Origin: Deltaproteobacteria bacterium
GTDB lineage: Bacteria; Desulfobacterota; DSM-4660; Desulfatiglandales; Desulfatiglandaceae
DNA: 64,000 nucleotides
Direction of reading: 5' to 3'
Assembly (NCBI GenBank): GCA_019309145.1
Contig: JAFDGR010000004.1
Coordinates: 1-64,000 of the forward strand
Below the pieces are notes generated by a model that was not told the DNA's origin, made no database searches, and saw only the letters and a program-made list of their open reading frames with translations. Each line of letters opens with the position of its first letter. Positions within the stretch are counted from its first letter, which is position 1. Below, piece by piece: positions 55,300-63,181 of this stretch. The position numbers and the translations under genes are program-made.

Positions 55300-56658
55300 A
55301 TGAGTAAGAAACCCCGTATTCTGGTTGTCGACGATGAAGCAGCTATGCGTGAGTCTTTGAAAGACTGGCTGATGGAGGATGGTTATAGAGTTGGTTCTGC
55401 CGAAAGCGGGGAGGTTGCCTTGAAAATGGCGCGCGAAAGCAATTGGGACATTGTCCTGATGGACCTGAAAATGCCCGGTATGGACGGGATTGAGACGATG
55501 ATAAAGCTGAAAGAGTGGCTTCCTGAGGCCGAGGTCCTGCTGATGACTGCATATGCCACCATTGATACGGCGGTTCAGGCTATGAAGGAGGGCGCCTTTG
55601 ATTACCTGGTCAAACCATTTGATCCGGACGAGGTGGAAATACAGATCAAGAAGATCATAGAGCACAAAAACCTGCTTTTACAAAATGTGCTGCTGAGAAA
55701 AAAGCTGGAAGAGAAATACCACTATGATGAGATCATCGGGAAAAGCGACGTGATGCAGGAGGTCTTTGATTTGATCAGCCGGGTCGCGCAGACTGACTCC
55801 ACGGTCCTTATTACCGGTGAGAGCGGAACAGGAAAGGAACTCATCGCCCAGGCCATTCATGGAAACAGTAACAGATGTTTTATGCCTTTCATTGCGGTAA
55901 GCTGTGGCGCATTGCCTGACACACTTCTGGAAAGTGAACTCTTCGGCTATGAAAAAGGAGCTTTTACCGGTGCGACACATACAAAACGCGGACGATTCGA
56001 GCTGGCTGACAAAGGGACCATTTTCCTTGATGAGATTGGAGATATCAGTTTAAAAACGCAGGTAGATCTCCTGCGGGTGTTACAACAGAAGGAATTCTCC
56101 CGATTGGGGAGTGAAGAAATACTAAAAGCGGATGTGAGAATTCTTGCGGCCACCAATCGCGACCTGCAAGCGGCGATCAGGGAGAAACGATTTCGTGAAG
56201 ATCTTTTCTATCGACTCAATGTCATTTCAATCCACGTGCCTCCCCTGCGGGAGAGGAAAGAGGACATCCCGTTGCTTGTCCAGGCCTTCATTCAAAAATA
56301 TTGCCTTGAGATGAACAAAGAAGAAAAGAAAATAGCGCCGTCCGCCTTGAAGTTGCTCATGGACTATGACTGGCCCGGAAATGTGAGAGAATTGGAAAAT
56401 ATCATTGAAAGAGCTCTGGTCATCGGACAAGGCAAGGAAATTGTGACGGATGACCTGCCTTTTTCGCGCAGAGACATGGCGCCGGTAGAATATCCAAAAT
56501 CATTGAAAAAAATGGAAAAGCTTCATATCCAAACGGTCTTAAAAGAGGCAAACTGGAACATAAGCAAGGCCGCGCGTGAATTGGGTATCGATCGGCAGAC
56601 CTTATATAACAAGATGGATAAGTATGAAATTAAAAAAGAGGAACCTAAATCAAGGTGA
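55300..56658 (+). CDS. sigma-54-dependent response regulator (NtrC family)
   Basis: A 452-residue activator with receiver (D55 in IVLMDLKMPG), AAA+ domain (GESGTGKE, GAFTGA loop near residue 225) and a Fis-like helix-turn-helix (KAARELGIDRQTLYNKMDKY). The only strong -24/-12 promoter in the window lies 0.8 kb downstream with palindromes in enhancer position, a probable target. A GGGAGG site precedes the ATG. Its stop overlaps the start of the archaemetzincin gene. Confidence 0.94.
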   Translation: MSKKPRILVVDDEAAMRESLKDWLMEDGYRVGSAESGEVALKMARESNWDIVLMDLKMPGMDGIETMIKLKEWLPEAEVLLMTAYATIDTAVQAMKEGAFDYLVKPFDPDEVEIQIKKIIEHKNLLLQNVLLRKKLEEKYHYDEIIGKSDVMQEVFDLISRVAQTDSTVLITGESGTGKELIAQAIHGNSNRCFMPFIAVSCGALPDTLLESELFGYEKGAFTGATHTKRGRFELADKGTIFLDEIGDISLKTQVDLLRVLQQKEFSRLGSEEILKADVRILAATNRDLQAAIREKRFREDLFYRLNVISIHVPPLRERKEDIPLLVQAFIQKYCLEMNKEEKKIAPSALKLLMDYDWPGNVRELENIIERALVIGQGKEIVTDDLPFSRRDMAPVEYPKSLKKMEKLHIQTVLKEANWNISKAARELGIDRQTLYNKMDKYEIKKEEPKSR

Positions 56659-57209
56659 TAAAATGTGTGACTATTTGTCCGCTCGGTTCAGTCGAGGACG
56701 AGATCCTGAGCCCGATTTCAACATGCATTGAGGAAAAATGCGGGCTCACGTGCAGGTTCTCTCCACAAATGGGAACTCCAAAATATGCCTATGATAAAGG
56801 GCGATTACAATACAATGCAAAGCTGATCTTACGCCGCCTTATCACGCAGGTTTCCCGGAATACTTTCAAGTTCATGGGAGTCACCCAGGTAGACCTCTTT
56901 ATTCCCATTCTGAAATATGTCTTCGGAGTGGCACAGATGGAAGGATCCTGTTCCGTTATTTCTACCCATCGTCTTCGTCCCCAGTTTTACGACCAGCCAC
57001 CGAATCAAGCCCTCTTTCTCGAGCGTGTTCAGAAGACAGCATTGCATGAACTCGGGCACTGCTTCGGCCTGACCCATTGTAGAAATAGGCATTGTGTTAT
57101 GTATTCTTCCACCCGAATTGAAGACACGGACTCAAAAAAGATTGACTTCTGTCCCTCCTGTAAAGACCTTTTTCAATGGCAACGGGAAAAGGAATGCAAT
57201 AGCCAATAA
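56655..57209 (+). CDS. archaemetzincin-type zinc metalloprotease
   Basis: A 184-residue member of the archaemetzincin (AmzA/AMZ) family. The zinc motif HELGHCFGLTHC (H131, E132, H135, H141) is followed by RNRHCVMY and a second-zinc cysteine group ending FCPSC. The family occurs in archaea, animals and scattered bacteria; substrates are poorly known. The start is GTG 56655, overlapping the regulator stop codon, so it is co-expressed with the two-component system. No signal peptide, so presumably cytoplasmic. Confidence 0.9.
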   Translation: MIKCVTICPLGSVEDEILSPISTCIEEKCGLTCRFSPQMGTPKYAYDKGRLQYNAKLILRRLITQVSRNTFKFMGVTQVDLFIPILKYVFGVAQMEGSCSVISTHRLRPQFYDQPPNQALFLERVQKTALHELGHCFGLTHCRNRHCVMYSSTRIEDTDSKKIDFCPSCKDLFQWQREKECNSQ

Positions 57210-57519
57210 ATATTGCCGAAATATTCTACACCCGCCTTATTTTTCGGCAGAATAATTTTATTTCATTCATTTCAATATATTATGCGCATATTATTTTTTT
57301 TGATTGTCCTGTATGCCGATATTTTCGGCATGTCTTCGGCTTTCTGCCTGGAACTTTCGTGAGAGGCTAAACGGTTAATTGATTTGTGATTACAAGAGGT
57401 TACATTGCATTGTATAGTTGTTTGCTGCTCCTGGCACACCTCTTGCTCTTCTCTAAGAGTAAAATGGAAACAAGGAAATCATTTCAGATAATAGCATCAT
57501 TTGCATAAAGGAGGAGAAA
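57210..57519 (+). promoter_or_regulatory. sigma-54 promoter and upstream palindromes of the GcvH-like gene
   Basis: A 310-bp spacer. The sigma-54 promoter is TGGCAC-ACCTC-TTGCT (57432-57447), a near-perfect -24/-12 element with RNA expected near 57458. About 100 bp upstream is a palindrome ATGCCGA-TATTT-TCGGCAT (57313-57331), and further up two TGCCGA/TCGGCA half sites (57214-57219 and 57244-57249) form a wider repeat that may also terminate the preceding genes. These look like enhancer sites for the NtrC-type regulator encoded just upstream. Confidence 0.8.
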
Positions 57520-58449
57520 ATGGCAGCCAAGGCAAAAAGAGAGTCGATGAAGATCGTACCCCCGGGGAAAAAGAAATGTGTTTGGATGGAAGCGGGCGTT
57601 GTTTCTTATAAGCTCTGTGATAACAATTATGATTGTTCGACCTGCGTGTATGACCATGGCATGCAGTTGAAGGTCGCCAGGCAGAAAGAAGCTGCTCTGG
57701 CTATGCCTGAAGGTGGAGGAACTGAAAAGTTCACTGAGACGTGGGTGGAAAAGATGTTGAAACTGCCCTCGTCACAGCGCAAATGTCGTTATATGATCAC
57801 CGGGGAAATTGCACGAAAAATATGTCCAAATAACTACGAGTGCGGTAATTGTGCGTTCGACCAGATCATGCAGGAACGCCTGCAGGCGGAGACAAACCCT
57901 GTCCACGCCACGCAGGAAATTTCAGGATTTGATCTTGCCAAGGATATCTACTACCACGAAGGCCACACCTGGGCCAGGCCGGAATATGGCGGTCGTGTCA
58001 GAGTCGGGCTGGATGACTTTGCTCAAAAACTGCTGGGAAAACTGAAGAGGATTGAAATTCCTCATATCGGACATGAAGTAAATCAGGGAGATGTAGGCTT
58101 CAAGGTACGGCGGAACGGCGATATGGCGGAGGTCCTTTCCCCCATAGACGGTATTGTGGCACACATTAATGAAAAGCTCATTAATAACCCTGGTTTAATC
58201 AATGAATCCCCGTATGAGGAAGGATGGTTGTTTATTGTCGAGCCAACCAAGTTGCGGAAGAATCTAAAGGAGTTGTATTATGGTGAAGAAGCTGAGAAGT
58301 TCACCTCTGAAGAAAAAGAACGGCTCTTCGCCATTGCAAATGATGACCTGAGAATGGCGGCGGACGGGGGTATCTCAGTGGACGATCTCTCAAAAGAACT
58401 CAAAGGTGAGAACTGGAAAAAAGTGGTCAAGGCATTCCTGAGGACTTGA
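57520..58449 (+). CDS. GcvH-like protein with two Cys-rich N-terminal repeats
   Basis: A 309-residue protein. The N-terminal 120 residues hold two copies of a unit with the spacing C-x12-C-x5-C-x2-C: C20/C33/C39/C42 and C89/C102/C108/C111, each with NNY and ending D-x2-MQ. A glycine-cleavage H-like domain follows at about 135-235 (YYHEGHTWARPEYGG, SPIDGIV). The lipoyl lysine of GcvH seems absent: the aligned position (about 200) is Gly or Asp. A helical tail ends it. It cannot be a normal lipoate carrier; it may bind a metal or cluster. It is controlled by a sigma-54 promoter. Confidence 0.8.
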   Translation: MAAKAKRESMKIVPPGKKKCVWMEAGVVSYKLCDNNYDCSTCVYDHGMQLKVARQKEAALAMPEGGGTEKFTETWVEKMLKLPSSQRKCRYMITGEIARKICPNNYECGNCAFDQIMQERLQAETNPVHATQEISGFDLAKDIYYHEGHTWARPEYGGRVRVGLDDFAQKLLGKLKRIEIPHIGHEVNQGDVGFKVRRNGDMAEVLSPIDGIVAHINEKLINNPGLINESPYEEGWLFIVEPTKLRKNLKELYYGEEAEKFTSEEKERLFAIANDDLRMAADGGISVDDLSKELKGENWKKVVKAFLRT

Positions 58450-58478
58450 TTCCAGGATCGTTTTCCTCCTGAAAGAGC

Positions 58479-58516
58479 AAAACCTCCCATTCCTGAACGG
58501 AGTGGGAGGTTTTTTT
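58479..58516 (+). terminator. rho-independent terminator after the GcvH-like gene
   Basis: An 11-bp stem AAAACCTCCCA with its complement, a 13-nt loop and a run of seven T. Confidence 0.9.
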
Positions 58517-58649
58517 GTGAAAAATGGGAGTAGACTTGTGCAGGAAGAGTATTATATTGTCCGCAGTGCGATGCACTGATTGACGAGTTTTGTTGATCCG
58601 GGATGTACAGACAATTTACGCTCTATGATCTGTCGGAGAGGTGCGGCAA

Positions 58650-59105
58650 ATGGCTGATGATTTTGACGATTTTGTGCATGAATTGCAGGACCAGATTTTT
58701 GAAGAGACAAAAGCAGCCTACGGTGAAGTGGCGTTTCAGCGGTGGCTGAAGCCGCTGTACATGGGCAGGATAGATTTGGCGGACGGATATGGCCGTGTCA
58801 CCGGTTCATGTGGCGACACGGTGGAGATCTTTTTGCGGTTTGAAAAAGGGAAGGTGAAACAGGCCTCATTCCAGACCGATGGATGCGGATCAAGCACGGT
58901 CTGCGGGTCCTTTGCTGCAGAGCTTGCCCTCGGAAAGACACCGGATGAACTGGCAGAGATTTCGGGAGAAACCATCCTGGAAATTCTGGGGGGGTTGCCG
59001 GAAGAAGACCGGCATTGCGCGTTTCTCGCGGCGGATGCCCTGCAGGAATCCCTTGAAAATTACATGGCACACCAGAGCGGGAAAAAGAAGAACGCTGATG
59101 CATAA
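58650..59105 (+). CDS. IscU/NifU-like iron-sulfur scaffold protein
   Basis: A 151-residue scaffold-fold protein. The three ligand cysteines of NifU/IscU are present in GSCGDTVEIFL, TDGCGSSTVCGS and DRHCAFLAADAL. The N-terminal extension of about 40 residues (ADDFDDFVHELQDQIFEE) is not found in IscU. ATG 58650 with GGAGAGG upstream is chosen over a GTG nine bases before. Stand-alone NifU-like proteins of this sort occur in Desulfobacterota next to other genes than isc; no cysteine desulfurase is nearby. Confidence 0.85.
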   Translation: MADDFDDFVHELQDQIFEETKAAYGEVAFQRWLKPLYMGRIDLADGYGRVTGSCGDTVEIFLRFEKGKVKQASFQTDGCGSSTVCGSFAAELALGKTPDELAEISGETILEILGGLPEEDRHCAFLAADALQESLENYMAHQSGKKKNADA

Positions 59106-59140
59106 AGAATGTTGTTGAACCTTGCATTCGAGTTGTTTTC

Positions 59141-60001
59141 ATGAAAACCTATCTTGACTGCTTTCCCTGTTTTTTGTCCCAGGCACTCCGGGCGGCAAGG
59201 ATTGCAACGGATGATGAGAAAAAGATAAAACAGGTCCTGGACGCGGTGGGAATGATGCTCAAGGATATCCCCCTTGAGAGTACTCCACCTGAAAGCGGGA
59301 GGCTGATCTACCGAAAAGTCAGCGAAGTCACGGGGATCCTGGATCCGTACAAGAAAATAAAGGCCGAGAGTACCGAGAAGGCCCTTGCTCTTTATCCCTC
59401 GCTGAAAAGCCTCGTTCAAAAATCTGACAACAGGCTCCTCACCGCCGCCAGGATCGCCATTGCCGGAAACGTCATTGATTTCGGTGCAAATTGGAACTTT
59501 GATCTGGAGGCGGAGATAAAGGAAATCTTGAAGAAAGAGTTTGCCATAGGTGATTTCCATACGTTTCAAAACAGCCTGGATGAGGCCGGAGAAGTCCTGT
59601 ATATCGGGGATAATGCGGGTGAATGTGTTTTTGACAGGATTTTAATAGAGGAAATCAAGAAGCCTGTGGTGTATGTTGTCAGGGATGCTCCTATTATTAA
59701 TGATGCCACCTATGATGATGCTGTTGCGGCGGGCATTGAGAGGGTGGCGACCATTCTGTCGTCCGGCACGGACGGACCCGGGACGATCCTTGAGACATGC
59801 AGCGCGGAATTTCTGAGTGTGTACCATAGTGCGGAATGTATCATCAGTAAAGGGCAGGGCAACTACGAGGCCCTTTCCAATGAGAACCGACCTCTTTTTT
59901 TCCTGCTGAAAACCAAGTGTCCTGTCATTGCAAAGGATATCGGGGTTGAGGAAGGGAGTATCATATTGAAAGGCGGAGATATCCCACATGAAGATTCTTG
60001 A
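59141..60001 (+). CDS. DUF89 (damage-control phosphatase-like) protein
   Basis: A 286-residue protein starting MKTYLDCFPCFLSQALRAAR, with YIGDNAGECVFDRILIEE at about 150-167, both diagnostic of DUF89/ARMT1-fold metal-dependent phosphatases. Members remove damaged phosphometabolites. Cysteines at the N-terminus (CFPC) are typical of the archaeal-type subfamily. The end overlaps the next gene by 14 bp. Substrate unknown. Confidence 0.88.
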   Translation: MKTYLDCFPCFLSQALRAARIATDDEKKIKQVLDAVGMMLKDIPLESTPPESGRLIYRKVSEVTGILDPYKKIKAESTEKALALYPSLKSLVQKSDNRLLTAARIAIAGNVIDFGANWNFDLEAEIKEILKKEFAIGDFHTFQNSLDEAGEVLYIGDNAGECVFDRILIEEIKKPVVYVVRDAPIINDATYDDAVAAGIERVATILSSGTDGPGTILETCSAEFLSVYHSAECIISKGQGNYEALSNENRPLFFLLKTKCPVIAKDIGVEEGSIILKGGDIPHEDS

Positions 60002-60713
60002 TGATTTGATAGCAACGTTGGATTTTGATGATACGGTGAAAGATATACGCCAGGGGGTGTTTCATACCGGCGTCATGACCAGATACTGCGGGCTCGCCGC
60101 GACCCTTCCCAGGGACGCCTTGCGCCAGAAGCCTCCCCAGGTGAGGGAACCCGGCCTCCTGCTGGAGAAAGACCCTCAGGAACTGGCGGCCCTGGCCTCC
60201 TCAGAAAGCATCCTCGAGGCGGCCATGGGCATGGCTACCATCAATTCCCTTCTTGAAGTGAATGAAGACACTTGCCGTGAGCTGAACGCTGCCGAACTCA
60301 TCGTGGAAAAGGGTGCGGGAAGGAATGTGGCAATTGTAGGTCATTTTCCGTTCATACCCCGGATTCGTGATCATGCAAAAAAGCTCTGGGTCATTGAAAA
60401 AAATCCAAGAGAAGACGATTTTCCTGAAGAGGAGGCAGACAACCTGATCCCCCTCGCAGATGTGGTGGCCATCACCGGTACCGCTTTTACAAATCACACC
60501 ATTGAGCACTTGCTCACTCTGTGCGACAAGAGGGCCTATGTGCTTATGCTGGGCGATACAACGCCCCTGTCGCCTGTCTTGTTTGATTACGGGCTGGATG
60601 CCCTGTCAGGCACCAGGGTAGTGAATCCTGAACTGGCGCTTTCCTGCGTCAGCCAGGGGGCAAATTTCAGACAAATCAGAGGGGTAAGGCGGCTTACCAT
60701 GACAAGGTCGTAG
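59988..60713 (+). CDS. DUF364 Rossmann-fold protein
   Basis: A 241-residue protein of the DUF364 family (putative heavy-metal chelation, enolase-like N-terminus). The segments SILEAAMGMATINSLLE and NVAIVGHFPFIPRI are characteristic. The family is linked to metal or nucleotide metabolites, without proven function. It is translationally coupled to the DUF89 gene by overlap. A strong terminator follows. Confidence 0.85.
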   Translation: MKILDDLIATLDFDDTVKDIRQGVFHTGVMTRYCGLAATLPRDALRQKPPQVREPGLLLEKDPQELAALASSESILEAAMGMATINSLLEVNEDTCRELNAAELIVEKGAGRNVAIVGHFPFIPRIRDHAKKLWVIEKNPREDDFPEEEADNLIPLADVVAITGTAFTNHTIEHLLTLCDKRAYVLMLGDTTPLSPVLFDYGLDALSGTRVVNPELALSCVSQGANFRQIRGVRRLTMTRS

Positions 60714-60754
60714 AAAAGCCGGTTTATGCCTCTAGCGGCATAAACCGGCTTTTT
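60714..60754 (+). terminator. rho-independent terminator after DUF364
   Basis: A perfect 17-bp stem (AAAAGCCGGTTTATGCC and complement), a 6-nt loop and five T. It also has an A-run on the left, so it can serve the convergent DUF5320 gene. Confidence 0.93.
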
Positions 60755-60769
60755 ACAAGGTGATCGAGG

Positions 60770-61144
60770 TTACGCTTCCGAAGACTCCGATTCAAGCTCT
60801 TCGATGCGCTTGTTGATGGCATCCAGCTCGTTTTTCATGGCCTGGGCTTCTCCCTTGAGCATATTGACCTCTTCATCACGATTCATCTGGTATGGTACTC
60901 CATAGGAGGGCCCTCCATACCATGCGCCCTGGGCCGGATACGCACCGCGCCATCCGAAGCCTCTTCCGTATCCGCGGCCACGGCCGTAACCTGCGCCGTA
61001 ACCTGCGCCGAAACCTCTTCCGAAACCACGGCCGCCACCAAACCGAGGCCATCCATATGACCTTCCATAGGGGTTGCAATAGCCTCTTCCTCCACCGGTC
61101 ATGGGGCCTGCCCCCATGGGCCCTGTTCCATCAAATCCAGGCAT
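60770..61144 (-). CDS. DUF5320 Gly/Arg/Tyr-rich protein
   Basis: A 124-residue protein starting MPGFDGTGPMGAGPMTGGGRGYC. The centre (about 30-80) is a low-complexity run of Gly, Arg, Tyr and Phe, and the C-terminus is a coiled-coil of about 35 residues (LKGEAQAMKNELDAINKRIE). This is the DUF5320 layout, seen in anaerobes near NifX/NifB-like and Mrp-type genes; function unknown. AGGAGG lies 8 nt before the ATG. It is paralogous to, and downstream of, the next one. Confidence 0.85.
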   Translation of the reverse strand: MPGFDGTGPMGAGPMTGGGRGYCNPYGRSYGWPRFGGGRGFGRGFGAGYGAGYGRGRGYGRGFGWRGAYPAQGAWYGGPSYGVPYQMNRDEEVNMLKGEAQAMKNELDAINKRIEELESESSEA

Positions 61145-61197
61145 AATGAACACCTCCTCATCTCGATTCTCCGCAATGAGCGGGATAAATATTCAGT

Positions 61198-61449
61198 TTA
61201 CCACGTTCCCCAACCGCGATAACCGCCTCTGCGACCAAAACCACCGCCAAAACCCCGGCCTCGGCCGAAGCCCCGGCCGTATCCTCTGGCAAAACCCCGA
61301 ACCCAGCCAAAAAATCGGGCCGGGCCCCAGTATCCGGATCTTGGCGGAGCAGCCGGTCCATACGCGGTCCTGGAGGGATTACAATAGCCTCGACCCCATC
61401 CTGTCATCGGGCCTCCGCCCGCAGGGCCTGTTCCATCAAATCCCGGCAT
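61198..61449 (-). CDS. DUF5320 Gly/Arg-rich protein, short paralogue
   Basis: An 83-residue paralogue that shares MPGFDGTGPAGGGPMTGWGR with its neighbour but lacks the C-terminal coiled coil. The tail is Gly, Arg, Phe rich. GGGAGG precedes the ATG. It is the first gene behind the promoter at 61519-61546. The two copies look like a tandem duplication, one of which lost its C-terminus. Confidence 0.8.
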   Translation of the reverse strand: MPGFDGTGPAGGGPMTGWGRGYCNPSRTAYGPAAPPRSGYWGPARFFGWVRGFARGYGRGFGRGRGFGGGFGRRGGYRGWGTW

Positions 61450-61753
61450 GGCATTCACCTCCCTTCAAGGAACTTCAGTGTCCATCACCATGGATGAACG
61501 TTATGAGCTTGTGCTCATAATATAATAGCTCTTGTCAGGCAGTCAAGTATTTTTTTGAGCATGCGCTCTTTAAGACTCTCAACACATCTGCTGTTCGGAA
61601 TTCCTTGTTCGATATTCGATATTCAAAATGCGTCAAGAATCACCCGTTGTCTTAAGCTCATGTGGAACATCATTCCCGGCTTGCTTTTGGTTGCTTCTTT
61701 CGATAAGATACACACCACCAATGCGTCGTAGTGCATTCTAAAGGAGTGGCCCG
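61450..61753. promoter_or_regulatory. control region of the DUF5320 genes and purB leader
   Basis: A minus-strand promoter TTGACT (61546-61541), 16 bp, TATATT (61524-61519) is overlapped by a perfect palindrome TTATGAGC-TTGT-GCTCATAA (61501-61520). A second site with the same half-sites, GAGC-ATGC-GCTC (61557-61568), lies just upstream of the -35. They look like paired operators. Further right is a short AT-rich stretch (61600-61635) like the repeat at 26.1 kb. A weak purB promoter is TTGCTT (61681-61686), 17 bp, TAAGAT (61704-61709). Confidence 0.65.
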
Positions 61754-63049
61754 ATGATCACCCGATATACCAGGCCCCGGATGGGGCGGATCTGGGAGGC
61801 TGAGAATAGATACGCCAAATGGCTGGAGGTGGAAATCGCCGCGTGTGAGGCCATGGCGGAAGAAGGTATCATCCCCCGTGAAGCAATTGAGAATATCAAG
61901 AAAAAGGCGAATTTTTCCGTCAAGCGCATCCTCGAGATCGAGGAAGAAACCAAGCATGATGTGATCGCCTTTCTCACCAATGTGGAGGAATACGTGGGAC
62001 CTGATTCACGGTATATCCACCTCGGTCTCACTTCTTCCGACGTCCTGGATACCAGTTTTGCTCTCCTGCTCAGGGAGGCCATGACCCTGATCATCAGTGA
62101 TGTAAGAGACTTCATGGCCATACTCCGGGAACGTGCCATGGAGCACAAGGAGACGATCATGGTAGGCAGGTCCCACGGAATCCATGCCGAGCCGATCACC
62201 CTGGGACTCAAGCTCGCCGTGTGGTATTCGGAGATGAAACGAAATTTAAAGCGGCTTGAAGAGGCCCTCGAAGTTATTTCATTCGGCAAGCTGTCCGGGG
62301 CAGTGGGCACCTTTGCCAATATCCCACCGGAAGTAGAAGCACGCGCCTGTGAAAAACTGGGACTCAGCCCCGCTCCCATATCAACCCAGATTATTCAGCG
62401 GGACCGCCATGCGGAACTCTTTACAACACTGGCCGTCCTGGCCGGGACTCTGGAAAAGATCGCGGTTGAAATCAGGCATCTGCAACGGACCGAGGTCCAC
62501 GAGGCAGAGGAGCCCTTTTCCAAGGGACAAAAAGGGTCATCGGCCATGCCCCACAAGAAAAACCCGATCGGATCCGAAAACATTTCCGGGCTGGCGCGGC
62601 TCGTGAGGACCAATGCCCTGGCAGCCCTTGAAAACATGCCGCTCTGGCATGAAAGGGATATCAGTCACTCTTCGGTGGAGCGGGTGATCGGCCCTGACAG
62701 CACCATTCTGATCGACTTCATGCTCCACCGGTTGGGCAATATTGTGCAGAACCTTGTGGTGTATCCGGAAAGAATGCTTGAAAATCTCCAGAAGACCGGC
62801 GGGCTCATTTTCTCCCAGCAGGTGCTCATGAGACTCGCGGAAAAGGGGCTGGAAAGGCAGAAAGCCTATGTCATGGTCCAGAGGAACGCCTTGCGGGTGT
62901 GGGAAGAGGGGACGCCTTTCAAGGATCTGTTACTGGCGGACCAGGAGATCAGGACGTATCTCGGCGAGGACGAGATCGAGAAGATTTTCGACCTTGCGTA
63001 CCATCTCAAACACGTGGATGATATTTTTGAGCGGGTTTTTGCCGAATAG
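61754..63049 (+). CDS. purB: adenylosuccinate lyase
   Basis: A 431-residue fumarase-superfamily enzyme acting twice in purine synthesis (SAICAR and adenylosuccinate cleavage). The signature SSAMPHKKNPIGSE (about 258-271) carries the mobile catalytic serine loop; GRSHGIHAEPITLG (about 137-150) holds a catalytic His. It is the short PurB form (about 430) found in Bacillus and many anaerobes. AAAGGAG precedes the ATG. It is followed by a 9-bp stem hairpin. Confidence 0.95.
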   Translation: MITRYTRPRMGRIWEAENRYAKWLEVEIAACEAMAEEGIIPREAIENIKKKANFSVKRILEIEEETKHDVIAFLTNVEEYVGPDSRYIHLGLTSSDVLDTSFALLLREAMTLIISDVRDFMAILRERAMEHKETIMVGRSHGIHAEPITLGLKLAVWYSEMKRNLKRLEEALEVISFGKLSGAVGTFANIPPEVEARACEKLGLSPAPISTQIIQRDRHAELFTTLAVLAGTLEKIAVEIRHLQRTEVHEAEEPFSKGQKGSSAMPHKKNPIGSENISGLARLVRTNALAALENMPLWHERDISHSSVERVIGPDSTILIDFMLHRLGNIVQNLVVYPERMLENLQKTGGLIFSQQVLMRLAEKGLERQKAYVMVQRNALRVWEEGTPFKDLLLADQEIRTYLGEDEIEKIFDLAYHLKHVDDIFERVFAE

Positions 63050-63080
63050 ATTCGGCTTGCAGCAAGAGTGGTGGCTATTT

Positions 63081-63102
63081 TGATACAGGAGATGTCCTGT
63101 AT
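63081..63102 (+). terminator. hairpin after purB
   Basis: A perfect 9-bp stem GATACAGGA-GATG-TCCTGTATC. The T-run begins 9 nt later, so termination is possible but not certain. Confidence 0.45.
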
Positions 63103-63181
63103 CTCGTTAAGTTTTTGCGGCGCATCAATCTACGCAAGGACCGGAGAAACTTTTTCTTCTCAGGATTGCAACGGGGTAGTG

